Positions 35,160-44,036 of a DNA stretch of 64,000 bases are shown here, in pieces. A model generated the notes under the pieces. That model did not search any database, was not told the DNA's origin, and was given only the letters and a program-made list of their open reading frames with translations. Source of the DNA: Arthrobacter sp. SLBN-112 (GTDB lineage Bacteria; Actinomycetota; Actinomycetes; Actinomycetales; Micrococcaceae); the NCBI RefSeq assembly GCF_006715225.1, contig NZ_VFMU01000001.1:1736001-1800000 (forward strand), in the 5' to 3' direction. A program made the translations under genes and the position numbers. Within the stretch, counting starts at the first letter, position 1. Each line of letters opens with the position of its first letter.

Positions 35160-36399
35160 CGTCAAAGCGTCCACCGACGTCCTCGTGGTGGGCGGCGGCA
35201 TGGCCGGGCTTGCCGGAGCGCTCGCACTTCGCGAAAACGGCGCCGATGTCACCCTGGTTGAAGTGGCACCCGCCTTCGGCGAAGTGGGCGCCGGCCTGCA
35301 GATGGCCCCCAACGCCTCCCGCGTCCTCAAGCGCTGGGGCCTCCTGGAGAAGGCGCTGGAAATCGGCGTCCAGCCCAAGCACCTGGTGTTCCGCGACGCG
35401 GTCACCGGCGAGGAACTGACCCGCCAGACCCTTGGCGGCGAGTTCGAGGAACGCTACGGCGCCCCGTACGTCGTCATCCACCGCAGCGACCTGCACCGGA
35501 TCCTGCTCGAGGCCTGCCAGGAAGCCGGCGTCACCATGGTGAACGATGTCCTGGTGCAGAAAGTGGAAACCGATGGCGACCGGGCCCGCGCCTACACCGC
35601 CAAGGGCGAGGTTTTCGAAGCCGACGCCATCCTGGCTGCGGACGGGCTGAAGTCCACCCTGCGCGGCACAGTTGCCAATGACGGCCCGGTGAACTCGGCC
35701 TACGTGGCGTACCGCGGCACGGTGCCCATCACGGAGGAGACCCCCGCCGCGGACCTGGAGGACGTCATTGTCTACCTGGGCCCGGACTGCCACCTTGTCC
35801 AGTACCCGCTGCGGAAGGGCCAGCTGCTCAACACCGTGGCAGTGTTCAAGTCCCCGTCGTTTGAGCGCGGCGAAGAGCAGTACGGCGGCGTGGACGAACT
35901 CCAGGCAGCCTACAAGGACTGCGTCCCCGCTGTTCAGGAAGCCCTGAAGAACCTGGCCACCGGCATCCGCTGGCCTATGTACGACCGCGATCCCATCGAG
36001 AACTGGGTCTCCGGCCGCATGGCGCTGATTGGCGACGCCGCCCACCCGATGCTGCAGTACCTGGCCCAGGGTGCCTGCCAGGCGCTGGAGGACGCGGCAG
36101 TGCTCCAGGACGTGGCCCGCAGCAGGGTCTTCACCACCGGGGGAATCGACGCCGGTGCCTGGGAGGCTGCCTTCCGCGAGTTCAACCAAGCCCGTGCCGC
36201 ACGGACGGCGCGCGTCCAGCGCACCGCCCGTATCTGGGGCGAGTCTTGGCACGTGGGCGGTGTGGCACGGGTGCTGCGGAACATGCTGTTCAAGAGCCGG
36301 GGCGACAACAACTTCCAGTACAACGACTGGCTGTACGGCCGCAACGAGCCCGGCGTTCCGGCAGAGGTTCCGGCCGGGGCCAAGCTGGTGGAAGCCTAA
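35152..36399 (+). CDS. 3-hydroxybenzoate 6-hydroxylase (FAD monooxygenase)
   Basis: A 415-residue single-component flavin monooxygenase. Its motifs are VLVVGGGMAGLAGALALRENGA (FAD ADP-binding), the GD motif in MALIGDAAHPMLQYLAQGACQALEDA, and DG in AADGLKSTLR. The MLQYLAQGACQALEDA segment and the cluster context match 3-hydroxybenzoate 6-hydroxylases, which make gentisate using NADH and O2. Salicylate hydroxylases are the main alternative; operon linkage to gentisate dioxygenase favours 3-hydroxybenzoate. A strong terminator follows. Confidence 0.87.
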   Translation: MSNVKASTDVLVVGGGMAGLAGALALRENGADVTLVEVAPAFGEVGAGLQMAPNASRVLKRWGLLEKALEIGVQPKHLVFRDAVTGEELTRQTLGGEFEERYGAPYVVIHRSDLHRILLEACQEAGVTMVNDVLVQKVETDGDRARAYTAKGEVFEADAILAADGLKSTLRGTVANDGPVNSAYVAYRGTVPITEETPAADLEDVIVYLGPDCHLVQYPLRKGQLLNTVAVFKSPSFERGEEQYGGVDELQAAYKDCVPAVQEALKNLATGIRWPMYDRDPIENWVSGRMALIGDAAHPMLQYLAQGACQALEDAAVLQDVARSRVFTTGGIDAGAWEAAFREFNQARAARTARVQRTARIWGESWHVGGVARVLRNMLFKSRGDNNFQYNDWLYGRNEPGVPAEVPAGAKLVEA

Positions 36400-36411
36400 G
36401 CGCTGCGTTCC

Positions 36412-36459
36412 AAGGCGGGCGTACGACGGCGGTCTCTCCCGCCGTCGTACGCCCGCCTT
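36412..36459. terminator. Terminator after the 3-hydroxybenzoate hydroxylase gene
   Basis: A 21-bp perfect stem starting AAGGCGGGCGTACGACG at 36412-36432 with its inverse at 36439-36459, 6-base loop and a TTT tail. Confidence 0.92.
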
Positions 36460-36479
36460 TGGTCTGGGCTGGGTAACAC

Positions 36480-36541
36480 AATCCATTGCTCCGTATCTGT
36501 CCTTTTGACGCCTGAAAACGGCAGGTACGGAGCAGTGGATT
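36480..36541. repeat. Long imperfect hairpin element between convergent genes
   Basis: Two 27-base arms (36480-36506 and 36515-36541) pair around an 8-base loop with three G-U pairs and one mismatch. The outer part reads ATCCATTGCTCCGTA on the left and TACGGAGCAGTGGAT on the right. It lies just after a strong terminator, so termination alone does not explain it. Its look, a 15-17 base AT-richer outer stem ending in CCGTA/CCCTA, recalls the hairpin at 8764-8808. Confidence 0.82.
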
Positions 36542-36544
36542 CCT

Positions 36545-37597
36545 CTAGTGGGGCGCGGGGCCCGTCGATTCGCGGATGGTCAGGTGGGTGGGCATGACGG
36601 CGAGTTGGCGGGTGGCGCTTCCCGCGAGCGGGTTGAGCTGGGCCAGCAGCATGGACACCGCCACCCTGCCCGCCTGCTCGATGGGGCTGGAGATGGTGGT
36701 CAGCGGGGGATTGCAGAAGTCCGCACCGAAAATATCATCCGATCCGATGATGCTCATGTCCGCGGGCACCCGGATACCGCGGGCCTGCAGGCGCTGGAGC
36801 ATGCCGATGGCCAGCAGGTCATTGAAGACGATGCAGGCTGTTGCGCCTGTCCGCACCGCTGCGTCCGCGGCCGCGGCCCCCGACGTCGTCTTCGGTGTGT
36901 AGGGCCCAATCCGGTGGACCTCCATGCCGCGCTTCGTCGCGTCCTCCTCGAAGACTTTCCACCGCATCTGGTTGGACCAGGATGTGGGCGGTCCGGCAAC
37001 GTAGCAGACCTTGTGGTGGCCCAGCGATGCCAGGTGCTCCAGTGCCTGGATAATCGCAGACGGCGTATCGATCATCACGGTGGGCGTGCTGGTGGAGGCC
37101 CGGTTGAACGTCACCAGGGGCTGCGACCGGGAGACCTCTGCCAGCTGGGCATCCGTCAGGCGTGAGGCGGCGAGGATGAAGCCATCGGCGGACTTGCGCA
37201 TCTTGTGCAGCGCATCCAGCTCCATCTCACTGGATTCCTCGGTATCCACCAGGAGCTGGGTAACGCCGGCGGCCTTGAGCTGGTGCTGGGTGCCCCTGAT
37301 GATGTCGAAGTAGAACGGATTGGTGATGTCGGGCACCAGCACGGCGACGGCGTTGGTCCGTCCTGAGCTAAGTCCGCGGGCCTGGGAGCTGGGGACGTAA
37401 TTCAGTTCCGCTGCCGCTTCCTCGATCCGTACGCGCGTCCGCGGGTTCACCCGCTCCGGCCGCGCCAGTGCCCGTGACACTGTGGAAGTAGCCACACCCG
37501 CCAGTTCCGCCACGTCGCGGATCGTGGGCGGGCGGTCCCGCTGGGTGCGCCCGTCGAGGCTGGCCGGAGCTGACGCCCTGGTTTCTGGGTTTGCCAT
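36545..37597 (-). CDS. LacI-family transcriptional regulator
   Basis: A 350-residue LacI/GalR regulator. The N-terminal HTH is TIRDVAELAGVATSTVSRALARPERV (residues about 25-50), followed by the hinge and a periplasmic-binding-protein-like sensor domain starting NAVAVLVPDITNPFYFDII. It is divergent from the ABC transporter / uronate operon, whose promoter contains a TGGCAA-N4-TTGCCA site, so it almost certainly represses that operon and responds to an imported sugar or intermediate. ATG 37597 has AAGGAAAGG upstream. Confidence 0.9.
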   Translation of the reverse strand: MANPETRASAPASLDGRTQRDRPPTIRDVAELAGVATSTVSRALARPERVNPRTRVRIEEAAAELNYVPSSQARGLSSGRTNAVAVLVPDITNPFYFDIIRGTQHQLKAAGVTQLLVDTEESSEMELDALHKMRKSADGFILAASRLTDAQLAEVSRSQPLVTFNRASTSTPTVMIDTPSAIIQALEHLASLGHHKVCYVAGPPTSWSNQMRWKVFEEDATKRGMEVHRIGPYTPKTTSGAAAADAAVRTGATACIVFNDLLAIGMLQRLQARGIRVPADMSIIGSDDIFGADFCNPPLTTISSPIEQAGRVAVSMLLAQLNPLAGSATRQLAVMPTHLTIRESTGPAPH

Positions 37598-37703
37598 CGC
37601 TGCAGGCCTTTCCTTGCGGAGCTGGACACCGGGGCCATCTGCGGCGTCGGGGCCTGGTCTCCGGAATGACTGATGCATCCATCAGAGCACTTATGGCAAT
37701 TTT

Positions 37704-37743
37704 TGGCAACCGCTTGCCAGCGGCTTGCCGTCCTTCCTAGACT
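37704..37743 (+). promoter_or_regulatory. Promoter with LacI-type operator for the uronate operon
   Basis: TGGCAA-CCGC-TTGCCA (37704-37719) is an inverted repeat with a central CG, as LacI-family sites have. Its right half is also a -35 hexamer (TTGCCA), followed by 18 bases and TAGACT as -10 (37738-37743). Further half-sites (TGGCAA before, TTGCC after) flank it. A repressor bound here would block RNA polymerase directly. Confidence 0.72.
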
Positions 37744-37819
37744 GACTCTCAAGTCGCCTGCAGTGATGTCCGCCACAGGATGGATGTGGCCATGCGGGTG
37801 TCCTAGAGGAGAAAAAACA

Positions 37820-39178
37820 ATGAGGTTTAAATCGACTACTGGGCTTGCGGCGATCGTCACGGCTGCAGCACTCGCCCTGACCGGTTGCGGATCGTCCGGC
37901 TCCGGCGGCGGAGGCTCTACAAACGCGGATGGCAAGGTGGACGGCACGGGCAAGACCCTCAACGTCCTGGTCGGCGTCCTGAGCCAGTACCCGGAGCAGC
38001 AAAAGCAATGGCAGAGCGATATCGCCGCCAAGTTCAAGGCTGAGACCGGGGCCGACGTGAAGTTCGAGACCTTCGCTTCGGCGAACGATGAACTCACCCG
38101 CATCCAGACGTCCGTGGTCTCCGGGCAGGGCCCGGATGTCTATGGACTGGGCACGACTTTCACCCCCACTGCCTTCTCCACCAAGGCATTCGTCACCCTC
38201 TCCGACGACGACTGGAAGAAGGTGGGCGGCAAGGACCGGTTCAACCCGGCAGCCCTTGGCATCTCCGGACCGGACAAGGACCACCAGGTTGGCATTCCCT
38301 TCGTCAGCCGCCCGTTCGTGATGGCCTACAACAAGGACCTCCTGGCCGCTGCCGGCATCGACAAGCCAGCCACCACCTGGGACGAGCTTGCCGCGCAGGC
38401 CAAGAAGATGACCAAGGGCGACACCTACGGCATCGCCACCGGATACAAGGACAACTTCGACCCCTGGAAGTTCATCTGGGCCATGTCGGTCCAGGCCGGA
38501 AACCCGCTGGTGGACGGCAACAAGCTGAAGATGGATGACCCAGCGGTCAAGAAGGCGTACCAGACGTACTTCGGCTGGCTGACCAACGACAAGATCGTCG
38601 ACCCCGCTTCCGTGGGCTGGAGCAACAGCAACGCCGTGGCCGCCTTTGCCAGCGGCAAGGCCGGCTACCTGATGATGACCACCGCCACCTCCATCCCGAC
38701 GCTCGATAAGTCGGCAATTGCCGGCAAGTACGAGTACGCCCTGATGCCCACCGTCGCACCCGGCGAGACACAGTCCAAGTCCGACGGCGACGCCGCCAGC
38801 ATCCTCTCCGGCGACAACCTCGTGGTGGCGGACTACTCCAAGCAGCAGGACCTGGCCTTCGCATACATCAAGCTGATCACGTCCAAGGACGAGCAGCTGA
38901 ACTACCAGAAGACATTCGGTGACCTGCCGGCCAACGCCGAGGCACTCGCGAGCCTGACCGACCCCAAGCTCAAGCCGATGGCCGACGCCGCGGCCAAGTC
39001 CAAGGCGACCCCCTTCACCGGCGCCTGGGGTGATATCCAGCTCGCACTCCTGAACGTAACGGTGCAGTCCGTTCCGGACCTCGCCGCCGGAAAGGTCGAC
39101 GAATCTGCCCTTGAACAAAGGATCCAGGACGCCCAGAACAAGGGCCAGGCTTCCCTGGACCGTGCCTCCAAAGGATAA
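37820..39178 (+). CDS. ABC transporter sugar-binding lipoprotein (CUT1 type)
   Basis: A 452-residue extracellular solute-binding protein (family 1). The signal peptide ends in the lipobox LTGC with Cys23, followed by a Gly/Ser linker. AGEND-style motifs typical of CUT1 oligosaccharide binding proteins appear, such as TSVVSGQGPDVYGLGTTFTP. It is the first gene of a ten-gene operon; AGAGGAG lies upstream of ATG 37820. Ligand is unknown; the operon content suggests a glucuronide or other glycoside. Confidence 0.9.
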   Translation: MRFKSTTGLAAIVTAAALALTGCGSSGSGGGGSTNADGKVDGTGKTLNVLVGVLSQYPEQQKQWQSDIAAKFKAETGADVKFETFASANDELTRIQTSVVSGQGPDVYGLGTTFTPTAFSTKAFVTLSDDDWKKVGGKDRFNPAALGISGPDKDHQVGIPFVSRPFVMAYNKDLLAAAGIDKPATTWDELAAQAKKMTKGDTYGIATGYKDNFDPWKFIWAMSVQAGNPLVDGNKLKMDDPAVKKAYQTYFGWLTNDKIVDPASVGWSNSNAVAAFASGKAGYLMMTTATSIPTLDKSAIAGKYEYALMPTVAPGETQSKSDGDAASILSGDNLVVADYSKQQDLAFAYIKLITSKDEQLNYQKTFGDLPANAEALASLTDPKLKPMADAAAKSKATPFTGAWGDIQLALLNVTVQSVPDLAAGKVDESALEQRIQDAQNKGQASLDRASKG

Positions 39179-39184
39179 GTTCTG

Positions 39185-40195
39185 ATGTCAACCGATGCCT
39201 CCAACGAAGTCCGGCTTGCGGCGGAGTCCGCCGCAAGCCGGGCGGCCCGGGATGCTGATGCAACCGGGCACAAGCCTGACCACAATGACGGGCCGCGCCG
39301 AAAGGGCCTGAGCGAACGGAACCGGCCGCTCTGGATGCTGATCCCCGGCGGGGTCCTGATGATCATCATCATCGTGCTGCCGCTCCTGCTCGGCATCTAC
39401 ATGTCCGTGCTTAACCTGGACCAGTACACGCTGCGCAAATGGATCAGTGCACCGTTCATCGGAGTCGAAAACTTCGTTGAAGCCGTCACTGCCTCGCCCC
39501 TGCTGCACGCTGTCTGGCTCAGTGTCAGCTACTCCCTGCTGGCCATGGTGGTGACGCTGCCCCTGGGCATCGCTGCCGCCGTCGCAACCCAGAACGCCTT
39601 CAAGGGCCGCGCCGTCATCCGGTCGGTCTTCCTCATCCCGTACGTCCTTCCTTCCTTCGTGGTGGCAACCGTATGGCGCACCATGCTGCGGCCGGGCGGA
39701 ATAGTGGACGAGGCCCTCGGGAGCGTGGGAATCCATACTGGGCTGTGGCTCAACGGCCCGCAGACCTTCTGGACGCTGGTACTGGTCCAGATCTGGGCCT
39801 CCTGGCCTTTCATCTACCTGCTGGCGCTGTCCGGCCTGCAGTCTGTGGACCACGAGGTCCACGAAGCGTCCGCGCTCGACGGTGCTCTGTGGTGGAACAA
39901 GCTCCGGTACGTCGTGTTCCCTTACCTCAAGGGGCCGCTGGCGCTGGCATTCCTGATTGGCATGCTGCACCACATCAACAACTTCACGCTCCCGTTCGTG
40001 CTGTTCGGTGTTCCTGCGCCTGCGGACGTGGAAGTCCTCCCGATCCTCACGTACGTTACGAGTTTCCAGAGCTTCCGCTTCGGCTTGAGCGCAGCGATGG
40101 CCTTCGTCTCCCTGGTGCTCGTCGCCATTCCGTTGTTCGTCTACCTTCGCGCCGTAAAGCTCGACGACGCCGAATCACCAGGGGGCAAGAAATGA
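39185..40195 (+). CDS. ABC transporter permease 1 (CUT1, MalF-like)
   Basis: A 336-residue inner-membrane permease. A hydrophilic 45-residue N terminus precedes six transmembrane helices. The cytoplasmic EAA loop, which contacts the ATPase, is EASALDGALWWNKLRYVVFPYLKG. It starts six bases after the binding-protein stop and overlaps the second permease start by four bases. Confidence 0.9.
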   Translation: MSTDASNEVRLAAESAASRAARDADATGHKPDHNDGPRRKGLSERNRPLWMLIPGGVLMIIIIVLPLLLGIYMSVLNLDQYTLRKWISAPFIGVENFVEAVTASPLLHAVWLSVSYSLLAMVVTLPLGIAAAVATQNAFKGRAVIRSVFLIPYVLPSFVVATVWRTMLRPGGIVDEALGSVGIHTGLWLNGPQTFWTLVLVQIWASWPFIYLLALSGLQSVDHEVHEASALDGALWWNKLRYVVFPYLKGPLALAFLIGMLHHINNFTLPFVLFGVPAPADVEVLPILTYVTSFQSFRFGLSAAMAFVSLVLVAIPLFVYLRAVKLDDAESPGGKK

Positions 40196-41115
40196 GTACC
40201 ACGACAGCCAAACGGCAGGGCGCGCCGGTCTTCGAGGTCGACCGTCCGGGGTCGCATCGACAGCATGAGGTGCTGCGGCTGCTGCCAAACCCCCTGTTGA
40301 TCATCGTCCTGGTGTTCCTGGGCGCCCTGGTCCTGATTCCGGTGCTGTATATCTTCCTGGCCTCGGTGAACTCGGACATCGGGGTGGCCAACGGGGAATT
40401 CTGGCCGTCGACTGTAACGTTCGAGAACTATTCGAAGATCTGGACCAGCGTGGGCCTGGCCAACGGCCTCGCCAACAGCGTGCTGGTGGCGGGAGCAACC
40501 GCAGTGGTCTCCGCCGCGCTGTCCGTGTCCACCGCGTTCGTCCTGGTCCGCTACAGCTTCCGCGGCAGGCTGAGCATCCTCCGCGGCCTGCTGGCACTGC
40601 AGTCCGTGCCCGGGACCCTCATGGTGCTGCCGGTCTTCGTCCTGTTCTCCTCGGCCGCCACCTACCTGGGGATCCAGGTCATCGGAACCCAGTGGGGCCT
40701 GTTCGTGACCTACTTGACGTTCGCCATGCCGTTCTCCACGTGGGTCATGGTCACCTACCTCCGCGGGCTTCCCAAGGAGCTTGAAGAAGCAGCCCGGATC
40801 GACGGCGCGTCCAACCTCGGAGTGCTGTTCCGGATCATCCTCCCGCTGAGCTGGCCCGGCATCGTTGTTTCCGGCATTTTCGCCTTCCTGCTCGGCTGGA
40901 ATGACGTGTTGTTCGCATCGGTGATGACGCGGCCGGAAAGCCAGACGGCCGCCGTCGCACTTCAAATCTTTGGCGCTTCCCAGGAAGGCGGGGCCATCCC
41001 GTTCTACGGCCAGTTGATGGCGGCGGCCCTTGTCTGCGCGGCACCAGTAGTCATTCTGTACCTGATTTTCCAGCGTTACCTAGTAGGCGGGCTCACCGCC
41101 GGAGGAGTTAAATAA
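40192..41115 (+). CDS. ABC transporter permease 2 (CUT1, MalG-like)
   Basis: A 307-residue permease with six transmembrane helices and EAA loop EEAARIDGASNLGVLFRIILP. ATG 40192 sits in an ATGA overlap with permease 1. No ATP-binding subunit is encoded anywhere in the operon; actinobacterial CUT1 importers often share a MsiK-type ATPase encoded elsewhere, so that is the expected partner. Confidence 0.9.
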   Translation: MSTTTAKRQGAPVFEVDRPGSHRQHEVLRLLPNPLLIIVLVFLGALVLIPVLYIFLASVNSDIGVANGEFWPSTVTFENYSKIWTSVGLANGLANSVLVAGATAVVSAALSVSTAFVLVRYSFRGRLSILRGLLALQSVPGTLMVLPVFVLFSSAATYLGIQVIGTQWGLFVTYLTFAMPFSTWVMVTYLRGLPKELEEAARIDGASNLGVLFRIILPLSWPGIVVSGIFAFLLGWNDVLFASVMTRPESQTAAVALQIFGASQEGGAIPFYGQLMAAALVCAAPVVILYLIFQRYLVGGLTAGGVK

Positions 41116-41117
41116 CC

Positions 41118-41966
41118 ATGGTTTCGACCACCCAGGTCACCTGGCAGCTGTCAGGCTTCGGCGATGAAATCGACGACGACCCAGCCGTCCAGACAGCAGT
41201 ACTGCAGGCCCTCGGGGCCAACCACATCGAGGTCCGCAGCGCCTGGGGCACCAATATCGTGGACCTGAGCGATGAACAGCTCAAATCCCTTGCGTCTCTG
41301 CTGGCGGAGAAAGGCATGAAGGTCTCGGCCATCGCTTCCCCCATCGGAAAGGTTGATGTCAGCCTCCCGGTGGAGCACGAAGTGGAACGGCTGCGCCGGG
41401 CGGTGAACGCGGCGAAGGTCCTGGACGCCAGGTACATCCGCATCTTCTCGTTCTACTACGGCGAATCGGTGCCGGTGGAAAGCATCCGCGACGCCGTCAT
41501 GGAGCGCATGCGTGCACTCGCCGATGTAGCGGAGGAAGGCGGCGTGATCCTCCTGCACGAGAACGAAAAGGACATCTTCGGCGACGTTCCGGACCGTGTC
41601 CTGGACATCATTGAGACGGTCAATTCGCCGGCCCTGAAGGTGGCCTGGGATGCCGCCAACTTCGTCCAGGTGGGCGTGAAGCCCTTTGATGAGGCGTACG
41701 CCAAGCTGCGTCCGCACCTTGAGTACCTCCAGGTCAAGGACGCGTTGTTCGAGAACGGCCATGTGGTCCCGGCCGGCGAAGGGGACGGGGATGTGCTCCG
41801 CACCGTGGAGGCACTCAAAGCCGACGGCTACCAGGGCTTCGCCTCCCTAGAGCCGCACCTCGCCGGTGCCCACGGGCTGGGCGGGTTCTCCGGCCCCACC
41901 GCATTCGGCATCGCAGCACGCGCCTTCGCAAAAGTCACCGCAGAAGCAGGAGTCCAGACCGCATGA
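41118..41966 (+). CDS. Sugar phosphate isomerase/epimerase, AP-endonuclease-2 fold (1)
   Basis: A 282-residue TIM-barrel protein of the XylE/IolE/hydroxypyruvate isomerase superfamily. Metal-binding residues are suggested by LLHENEKDIFGD (Glu, about 153), the Asp in VAWDAANFVQ, and SLEPHL near the C terminus. Such proteins can be isomerases, epimerases or, as shown for DgpBC/CarBC, beta-eliminating C- or O-deglycosidases. Starts two bases after permease 2; ends in ATGA overlap with the Gfo/Idh/MocA gene. The true reaction is open. Confidence 0.8.
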   Translation: MVSTTQVTWQLSGFGDEIDDDPAVQTAVLQALGANHIEVRSAWGTNIVDLSDEQLKSLASLLAEKGMKVSAIASPIGKVDVSLPVEHEVERLRRAVNAAKVLDARYIRIFSFYYGESVPVESIRDAVMERMRALADVAEEGGVILLHENEKDIFGDVPDRVLDIIETVNSPALKVAWDAANFVQVGVKPFDEAYAKLRPHLEYLQVKDALFENGHVVPAGEGDGDVLRTVEALKADGYQGFASLEPHLAGAHGLGGFSGPTAFGIAARAFAKVTAEAGVQTA

Positions 41967-43123
41967 GCACTTTGAACGTAGCCATTACCGGCTGCGGCGT
42001 TATTGGCCGCACCCACGCCGTAGCCCTCCAGGCATTTCCGGAGGCCCGGGTCGTGGCATTGGTGGATGCCATTCCGGCAGCATCAGAATCCCTGGCGGAC
42101 TTCATCGAACAGAAGGGCGGGCAACGGCCCCCGCAGTTCACCACCCTGGCGGAAGCCTTCGGCGCTGTTGAGATCGACCTGGTGGCGCTGGCCACCCCCA
42201 GCGGACTGCATATCCAGCAGGGCCTGGAGGTACTCGCGGCGGGCAAGCATGTGGTGATCGAAAAGCCCCTTGACGTTGACCTCAGCCGGGCGCAGGAAAT
42301 CGAAGCCGCAGCCAAGGAAGCGGCTGCCAAAGGGGTGGTGGCATCCGTCATCAGCCAGCACCGCTTTGACCAGTCAAGCGTCGCTGTTGCCGATGCCGTG
42401 GCCAAGGGCCGCTTCGGCCGGCTCACGTCGGCCATCGCTTCGGTTGCCTGGTGGCGCAGCCAGGGGTACTACGACTCCGGTGACTGGCGCGGCACCTGGT
42501 CCATGGACGGCGGCGGCGCACTGATGAACCAGGGCGTCCACACCGTGGACCTGCTGCTGTGGTTCATGGGGCGCCCCGTGGAGATCCATGCGCACACTGC
42601 CCGGCTTGCGCACGAACGCATCGAGGTGGAGGACACGGCGGTTGCCACCATCACCTTCGAAAACGGCGGCTTGGCCGTCCTGCATGCCACCACCGCTGCC
42701 TACCCCGGACTGACGGTACGCGTCCAGCTCATGGGATCCGAAGGCTCGGCTGTGGTGGACAATGACAAGCTGCAGTACTTCCACAGCAAGGACGCCGGCG
42801 GCGAGTCCGCGGACATGGGCCTGCAGGGCGGCGGCAACCAGGCTGAACAGGAACTGGCCAAGTACCCGGAGGAGGACTACAAGGCCGCAGACCCCACCGT
42901 GTATCCCGCCGGCCACGTCCGGCAGTACCGGGACATCCTGGCTGCCATCGCCGGGGGAACTCAGCCCGGCGTCACCGTCAGTGACGCTGTCAACGCGCTC
43001 GCGGCCGTGCGCTCCGTCTACGTTTCGGCCACCCTCGGCCAGCCCGTCCTCTTTGATGACGTTTTGGCCGGCAAGTACAACGACCTTGAAGTCCGCACCG
43101 GCACCGCGGCAGAAAGCGCCTGA
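41963..43123 (+). CDS. Gfo/Idh/MocA-family NAD(P)-dependent oxidoreductase
   Basis: A 386-residue oxidoreductase. ITGCGVIGRTHAVAL is the Rossmann motif near the N terminus, EKPLDVDLSRA contains the EKP substrate-site lysine, and GGGALMNQGVHTVDLL carries the catalytic His region. Family members oxidise sugar hydroxyls (glucose, myo-inositol) or make 3-keto-glycosides. It lies between two AP-endonuclease-fold isomerases, overlapping the first and four bases before the second. Confidence 0.88.
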   Translation: MSTLNVAITGCGVIGRTHAVALQAFPEARVVALVDAIPAASESLADFIEQKGGQRPPQFTTLAEAFGAVEIDLVALATPSGLHIQQGLEVLAAGKHVVIEKPLDVDLSRAQEIEAAAKEAAAKGVVASVISQHRFDQSSVAVADAVAKGRFGRLTSAIASVAWWRSQGYYDSGDWRGTWSMDGGGALMNQGVHTVDLLLWFMGRPVEIHAHTARLAHERIEVEDTAVATITFENGGLAVLHATTAAYPGLTVRVQLMGSEGSAVVDNDKLQYFHSKDAGGESADMGLQGGGNQAEQELAKYPEEDYKAADPTVYPAGHVRQYRDILAAIAGGTQPGVTVSDAVNALAAVRSVYVSATLGQPVLFDDVLAGKYNDLEVRTGTAAESA

Positions 43124-43127
43124 CATT

Positions 43128-44033
43128 ATGAAGTTTTCAGTTTTTACCGCATCAACGCCGGAATGGACTCCCGAAGAGGCAGTGCAGCACCTCGGCGAAC
43201 AGGGCTGGGACGGCGTCGAATGGCGTATCACGGACCAGGCTGATGCTGCCACGCCGGGTTTTTGGGCCGGCAACAAGGCCAGCATCCCGCTCACCGGCAT
43301 GGAAGACCATTTGGACCGCATCGCCACCCTCACCAGTGGCGCCGGCCTGGAATTCTCCGGGATCGGCGGATACGCCCGGTGCGACAACCATGCGGACGTG
43401 GACCGCATGTTGGCCGCCACCGCAAGGCTGGGCGCGGGCCAGGTCCGGGTCACCACCCTTCCCCTGGGAACCGCGGCATGGGGGAACGAGCCGGCCAGCG
43501 GGACACCCTATCCTGAGCTTTTCGCCGGCGCCCGCCGTGATTTCGAGTGGATCGCTGAGCGGGCGGCCCACCACGGTGTAAAGGCACTGGTGGAGCTGCA
43601 CCACCGCACCATTACCGCCTCCGCCTCGTCCGCGCTCCGCCTCCTGGAGGGATTGGATCCGCGGCACGTCGGCGTCATCCATGACCTGGGCAACCTCCTG
43701 ATCGAAGGCCAGGAGGACTACCTCCCCGCGTTCGAGCTCCTGGGCGACTACCTGGCGCACGTTCACGTGAAGAATGCCGTGTGGGTCAACAGCGGTGAGA
43801 CGGACGAGTCCGGGGCAGCCGTGTACCGGAACGAGTGGGCTCCACTGCGTTCCGGCCAGGGCAGTGTGCTGGCGTATTTCCAGGCGCTCGCGGCCTTCGG
43901 CTATGACGGCTGGGTTACGGTGGAGGACTTTTCCACCGAGCTTCCGCTGGCCGAGCGGACCACCGACAACCTTGACTACCTCCGCTCCACTGCGGCCCTG
44001 GCGGGGCTGTCCGTCCCTGCAGGGAGGCGTTGA
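43128..44033 (+). CDS. Sugar phosphate isomerase/epimerase, AP-endonuclease-2 fold (2)
   Basis: A 301-residue TIM barrel of the same superfamily as the gene at 41118 but clearly different in sequence. Candidate metal ligands are Glu in LVELHHRTIT, His-Asp in GVIHDLGNLL, HVHVKN, and Glu in WVTVEDFS. Two non-identical members with an intervening oxidoreductase resemble the layout of keto-glycoside processing systems. Starts four bases after the oxidoreductase stop. Confidence 0.8.
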   Translation: MKFSVFTASTPEWTPEEAVQHLGEQGWDGVEWRITDQADAATPGFWAGNKASIPLTGMEDHLDRIATLTSGAGLEFSGIGGYARCDNHADVDRMLAATARLGAGQVRVTTLPLGTAAWGNEPASGTPYPELFAGARRDFEWIAERAAHHGVKALVELHHRTITASASSALRLLEGLDPRHVGVIHDLGNLLIEGQEDYLPAFELLGDYLAHVHVKNAVWVNSGETDESGAAVYRNEWAPLRSGQGSVLAYFQALAAFGYDGWVTVEDFSTELPLAERTTDNLDYLRSTAALAGLSVPAGRR

Positions 44034-44036
44034 CCG

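Noticed and set aside
37691..39118. Open frame antisense to the binding lipoprotein
   Set aside because: Runs through the promoter/operator and signal peptide of the real gene.
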